From NCBI GenBank assembly GCA_035247945.1, contig DATFHX010000032.1, positions 1 to 6,465 on the forward strand: 6,465 nucleotides of DNA, written 5' to 3'. Position numbers and translations under genes: made by a program. How positions within the stretch are numbered: the stretch's first letter is position 1; each line of letters starts with the position of its first letter. The notes below the pieces were generated by a model. The model saw nothing but the letters and a program-made list of their open reading frames with translations, was not told the origin of the DNA and ran no database searches. Origin of the DNA: DATFHX01 sp035247945 (GTDB lineage: Bacteria; Patescibacteriota; Saccharimonadia; Saccharimonadales; Saccharimonadaceae). This document shows positions 5,313 to 6,465 of this stretch, in pieces.

Positions 5313-5627
5313 CTAGGCTGCTACTTTTTCTTTCTTTTTGCTTTCTTCAGCTTTTGGAGTAACGATTACCTGTGTACGAGGTGCTGTTTTACCAGTGAAG
5401 AGGCTCTTCTTGATCTTTTTGAATGATACAACACCATCTACGGCTGCGTGAATAGTGAAATCTTTGCTGATAAATGTACCAGGACCAGCTACCTTAGTGC
5501 TACCAGTCTGGCGAACGAGAACTTCACCAGTGTTAACGATCTGGCCGCCAAAGCGCTTTACGCCTAGACGCTGACCGGCATTATTGTGGATGTTCTTACT
5601 TGAACCACCCGCTTTGACGTGTGACAT
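5313..5627 (-). CDS. rpmA: 50S ribosomal protein L27
   Basis: L27 is a large-subunit protein whose flexible N-terminus reaches the peptidyl-transferase centre. The 104-aa product starts MSHVKAGGSSKN, then RLGVKRFGGQ (20-29), EVLVRQTGST, GTFISKDFTIHAAVDGVV and SFKKI, the full L27 pattern. There is no Firmicutes-type cleavable N-terminal extension before the conserved start. The C-terminus carries a Lys/Glu-rich tail (KAEESKKKEKVAA) beyond the usual end of the fold. The start is supported by an ideal ribosome binding site AAGGAG (minus strand, 5634-5639) 6 nt upstream. In many bacteria rpmA follows rplU (L21). Here the upstream neighbour is a methylase gene whose stop lies 61 bp away, and rpmA has its own promoter and terminator, so it appears monocistronic. 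Confidence 0.97.
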   Translation of the reverse strand: MSHVKAGGSSKNIHNNAGQRLGVKRFGGQIVNTGEVLVRQTGSTKVAGPGTFISKDFTIHAAVDGVVSFKKIKKSLFTGKTAPRTQVIVTPKAEESKKKEKVAA

Positions 5628-5633
5628 GGATAA

Positions 5634-5675
5634 CTCCTTACAGTTTCTATAACAATCTGTTTAATTGTATGTCAA
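5634..5675 (-). promoter_or_regulatory. rpmA promoter and ribosome binding site
   Basis: On the minus strand there is a perfect -35 TTGACA (5670-5675), an 18-nt spacer, and -10 TATAGA (5646-5651) preceded by TGT, an extended -10 arrangement. The ribosome binding site AAGGAG lies at 5634-5639. Transcription should begin near 5639, leaving a leader of only about 12 nt with the ribosome binding site at its very 5' end. The -35 begins 14 bp after the methylase stop codon. Confidence 0.72.
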
Positions 5676-5688
5676 AAGGGGCAATTCG

Positions 5689-6465
5689 TCAAGCTTTTAC
5701 GAGAATGAGCAACTCTCTGGCTACAATCTGATCCTCGCGGAAGTAGAGAAGCTCTTCATTTTTAACATTTTTAAGCGCTACTTGGGTGTAACCGAGCTTT
5801 TCAAGCTGTTTAATAAGAGGTAGGTGGTGGAAGTCGCCATTTCCATCTCGCCATGCTGGTACTGCGACGCAGAGCGGTGTCCCTTTTTCAATCTGTGATC
5901 CAATATTGGTGAGGAATTCGCTAATAATGTGATTACAATTGCCACGGACCTGCTCGAGCTTACTTGGGGAGGGTGGGGCACTAAAAGGTTGCCCTAGGTA
6001 GCTTTCACAGACAATGGCATCTACTGGAGGCTCCCAGGCTGTTGTCGTTGCGTCTCCTTGGTGAAGGGTACGATTTACAGGGCGACGGGTGATCGTTTCG
6101 AGCCAGGCGAGATTTGCTTCTGAGTAGTCGATCATCTTATCGGCGAGATCTGTGCCATATACGCGGTATCCCATGAGAGAAGCCTCCTGGAGGACGACGC
6201 CTGTACCGCAGAATGGGTCGAGAATGCGCGGTGCACTATCAATCGCTTCGTCTGTGGGGCGGTTTGTGTCTGCAAGCGCCATATTAAGCATCATCTGAGC
6301 GAGCTTTGGAGGGAGCATACCGACGAATGCATCTCGCTTTGGTCGTCCCTGATCTCTTTTTGCGTACGCAGTAATGTTCTGAGCACCGATACTCTCTGCG
6401 ACGATAACGCGGCCACTTCGTGAACGTGCAATGAGGAGTTCAACCTTGTTATCCGAGAGACCGAG
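5689..6465 (-). CDS. TRM11/UPF0020-type SAM-dependent methylase, C-terminal 258 aa (5' end outside window)
   Basis: Putative nucleic-acid methylase, most likely for RNA. The open frame enters from the right edge; the ATG at 6318 is internal, because 49 further in-frame residues with recognisable family sequence precede it. Numbering from the window edge, residues 38-58 carry RD-x-GRPKRD-x-x-x-GMLPPKLAQM, the conserved entry to Trm11/TrmG10-like catalytic domains. Motif I, which binds S-adenosylmethionine, is DPFCGTG (83-89), and YGTDLADKMID (103-113) is the next strand with its acidic residue. HQGDAT (135-140) is the following motif. At motif IV, where the family normally has (D/N)PP(Y/F), the sequence is DAIVCESYLGQP (149-160), so target base and activity are uncertain. 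An N-terminal RNA-binding THUMP domain could lie outside the window. The gene ends in TGA. Whether it modifies tRNA is inference from the family. Confidence 0.82.
   Translation of the reverse strand, partial: LGLSDNKVELLIARSRSGRVIVAESIGAQNITAYAKRDQGRPKRDAFVGMLPPKLAQMMLNMALADTNRPTDEAIDSAPRILDPFCGTGVVLQEASLMGYRVYGTDLADKMIDYSEANLAWLETITRRPVNRTLHQGDATTTAWEPPVDAIVCESYLGQPFSAPPSPSKLEQVRGNCNHIISEFLTNIGSQIEKGTPLCVAVPAWRDGNGDFHHLPLIKQLEKLGYTQVALKNVKNEELLYFREDQIVARELLILVKA

Larger units (their letters stand above)
5199..5319 (+). repeat. Pair of short direct repeats flanking the intergenic core
   Basis: TAGAAGACT-GGCT (5199-5211) recurs as TAGAAGACT-A-GGCT (5306-5319), differing only by one inserted A. 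The left copy starts at the foot of the first terminator and the right copy spans the stop codon of rpmA. The offset is 107 bp, and the segment between holds the tRNA-like hairpin and the second terminator. It may mark an insertion or tandem duplication. Chance similarity cannot be excluded at this length. Confidence 0.45.

Noticed and set aside
1..6465. CRISPR array, insertion sequence, integrase or toxin-antitoxin genes
   Set aside because: No regularly spaced repeats, transposase or recombinase motifs, or small paired frames with such features were seen. The window is a housekeeping region apart from the convergent intergenic spot.

Overview
The window holds a chromosomal housekeeping block. 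It most likely comes from a small-genome Gram-positive-type bacterium of the Candidate Phyla Radiation, with Candidatus Saccharibacteria (TM7) as my first guess. That guess is inference from protein character: a compact FtsE, an FtsX followed by a PcsB-like CHAP hydrolase, a lone receiver protein, an L27 without the cleaved N-terminal extension of Firmicutes, and a divergent TRM11/UPF0020-type methylase. No 16S rRNA is present to settle it. UGA is used as an ordinary stop (ftsE and the methylase end in TGA) and release factor 2 is present, so this is not a lineage that reads UGA as glycine (Absconditabacteria/SR1, Gracilibacteria).

Layout, plus strand (1-5134): the C-terminal part of prfB (RF2); ftsE; ftsX (4-bp overlap with ftsE); a secreted coiled-coil plus CHAP peptidoglycan hydrolase of the PcsB/CwlO functional type; a membrane-anchored S41 C-terminal processing protease with a PDZ domain; and a single-domain CheY-like receiver. 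The order prfB-ftsE-ftsX-hydrolase-ctp resembles a gene order known from Gram-positive bacteria. Minus strand (5313-6465): rpmA (ribosomal protein L27) with its own promoter, preceded by the C-terminal 258 residues of a SAM-dependent methylase that runs off the right edge. The two gene sets converge on a 178-bp intergenic region (5135-5312). It contains two long, nearly symmetric terminator hairpins, a tRNA-Gly(GCC)-like anticodon-arm structure between them, and a pair of short direct repeats.

How the genes fit together: FtsEX is an ATP-driven membrane complex that in other bacteria activates an extracytoplasmic coiled-coil hydrolase to split or extend the wall at division. The next gene encodes exactly such a protein, so ftsE-ftsX-CHAP reads as one functional module. 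The Ctp protease may process or turn over envelope proteins, possibly including the hydrolase. The receiver has no kinase or output domain here. Regulatory signals are compact. Several plus-strand starts (ftsE, the CHAP gene, the receiver) lack a well-placed Shine-Dalgarno and have a -10-like element 5-8 nt upstream, suggesting leaderless mRNAs. ftsX, ctp and rpmA have recognisable ribosome binding sites.

The most unusual places are the convergent intergenic region with its tRNA-like element and direct repeats, the methylase whose motif IV reads ESYLG instead of the usual (D/N)PP(Y/F), and the CHAP domain with extra cysteines. I see no mobile-element genes and no CRISPR array.
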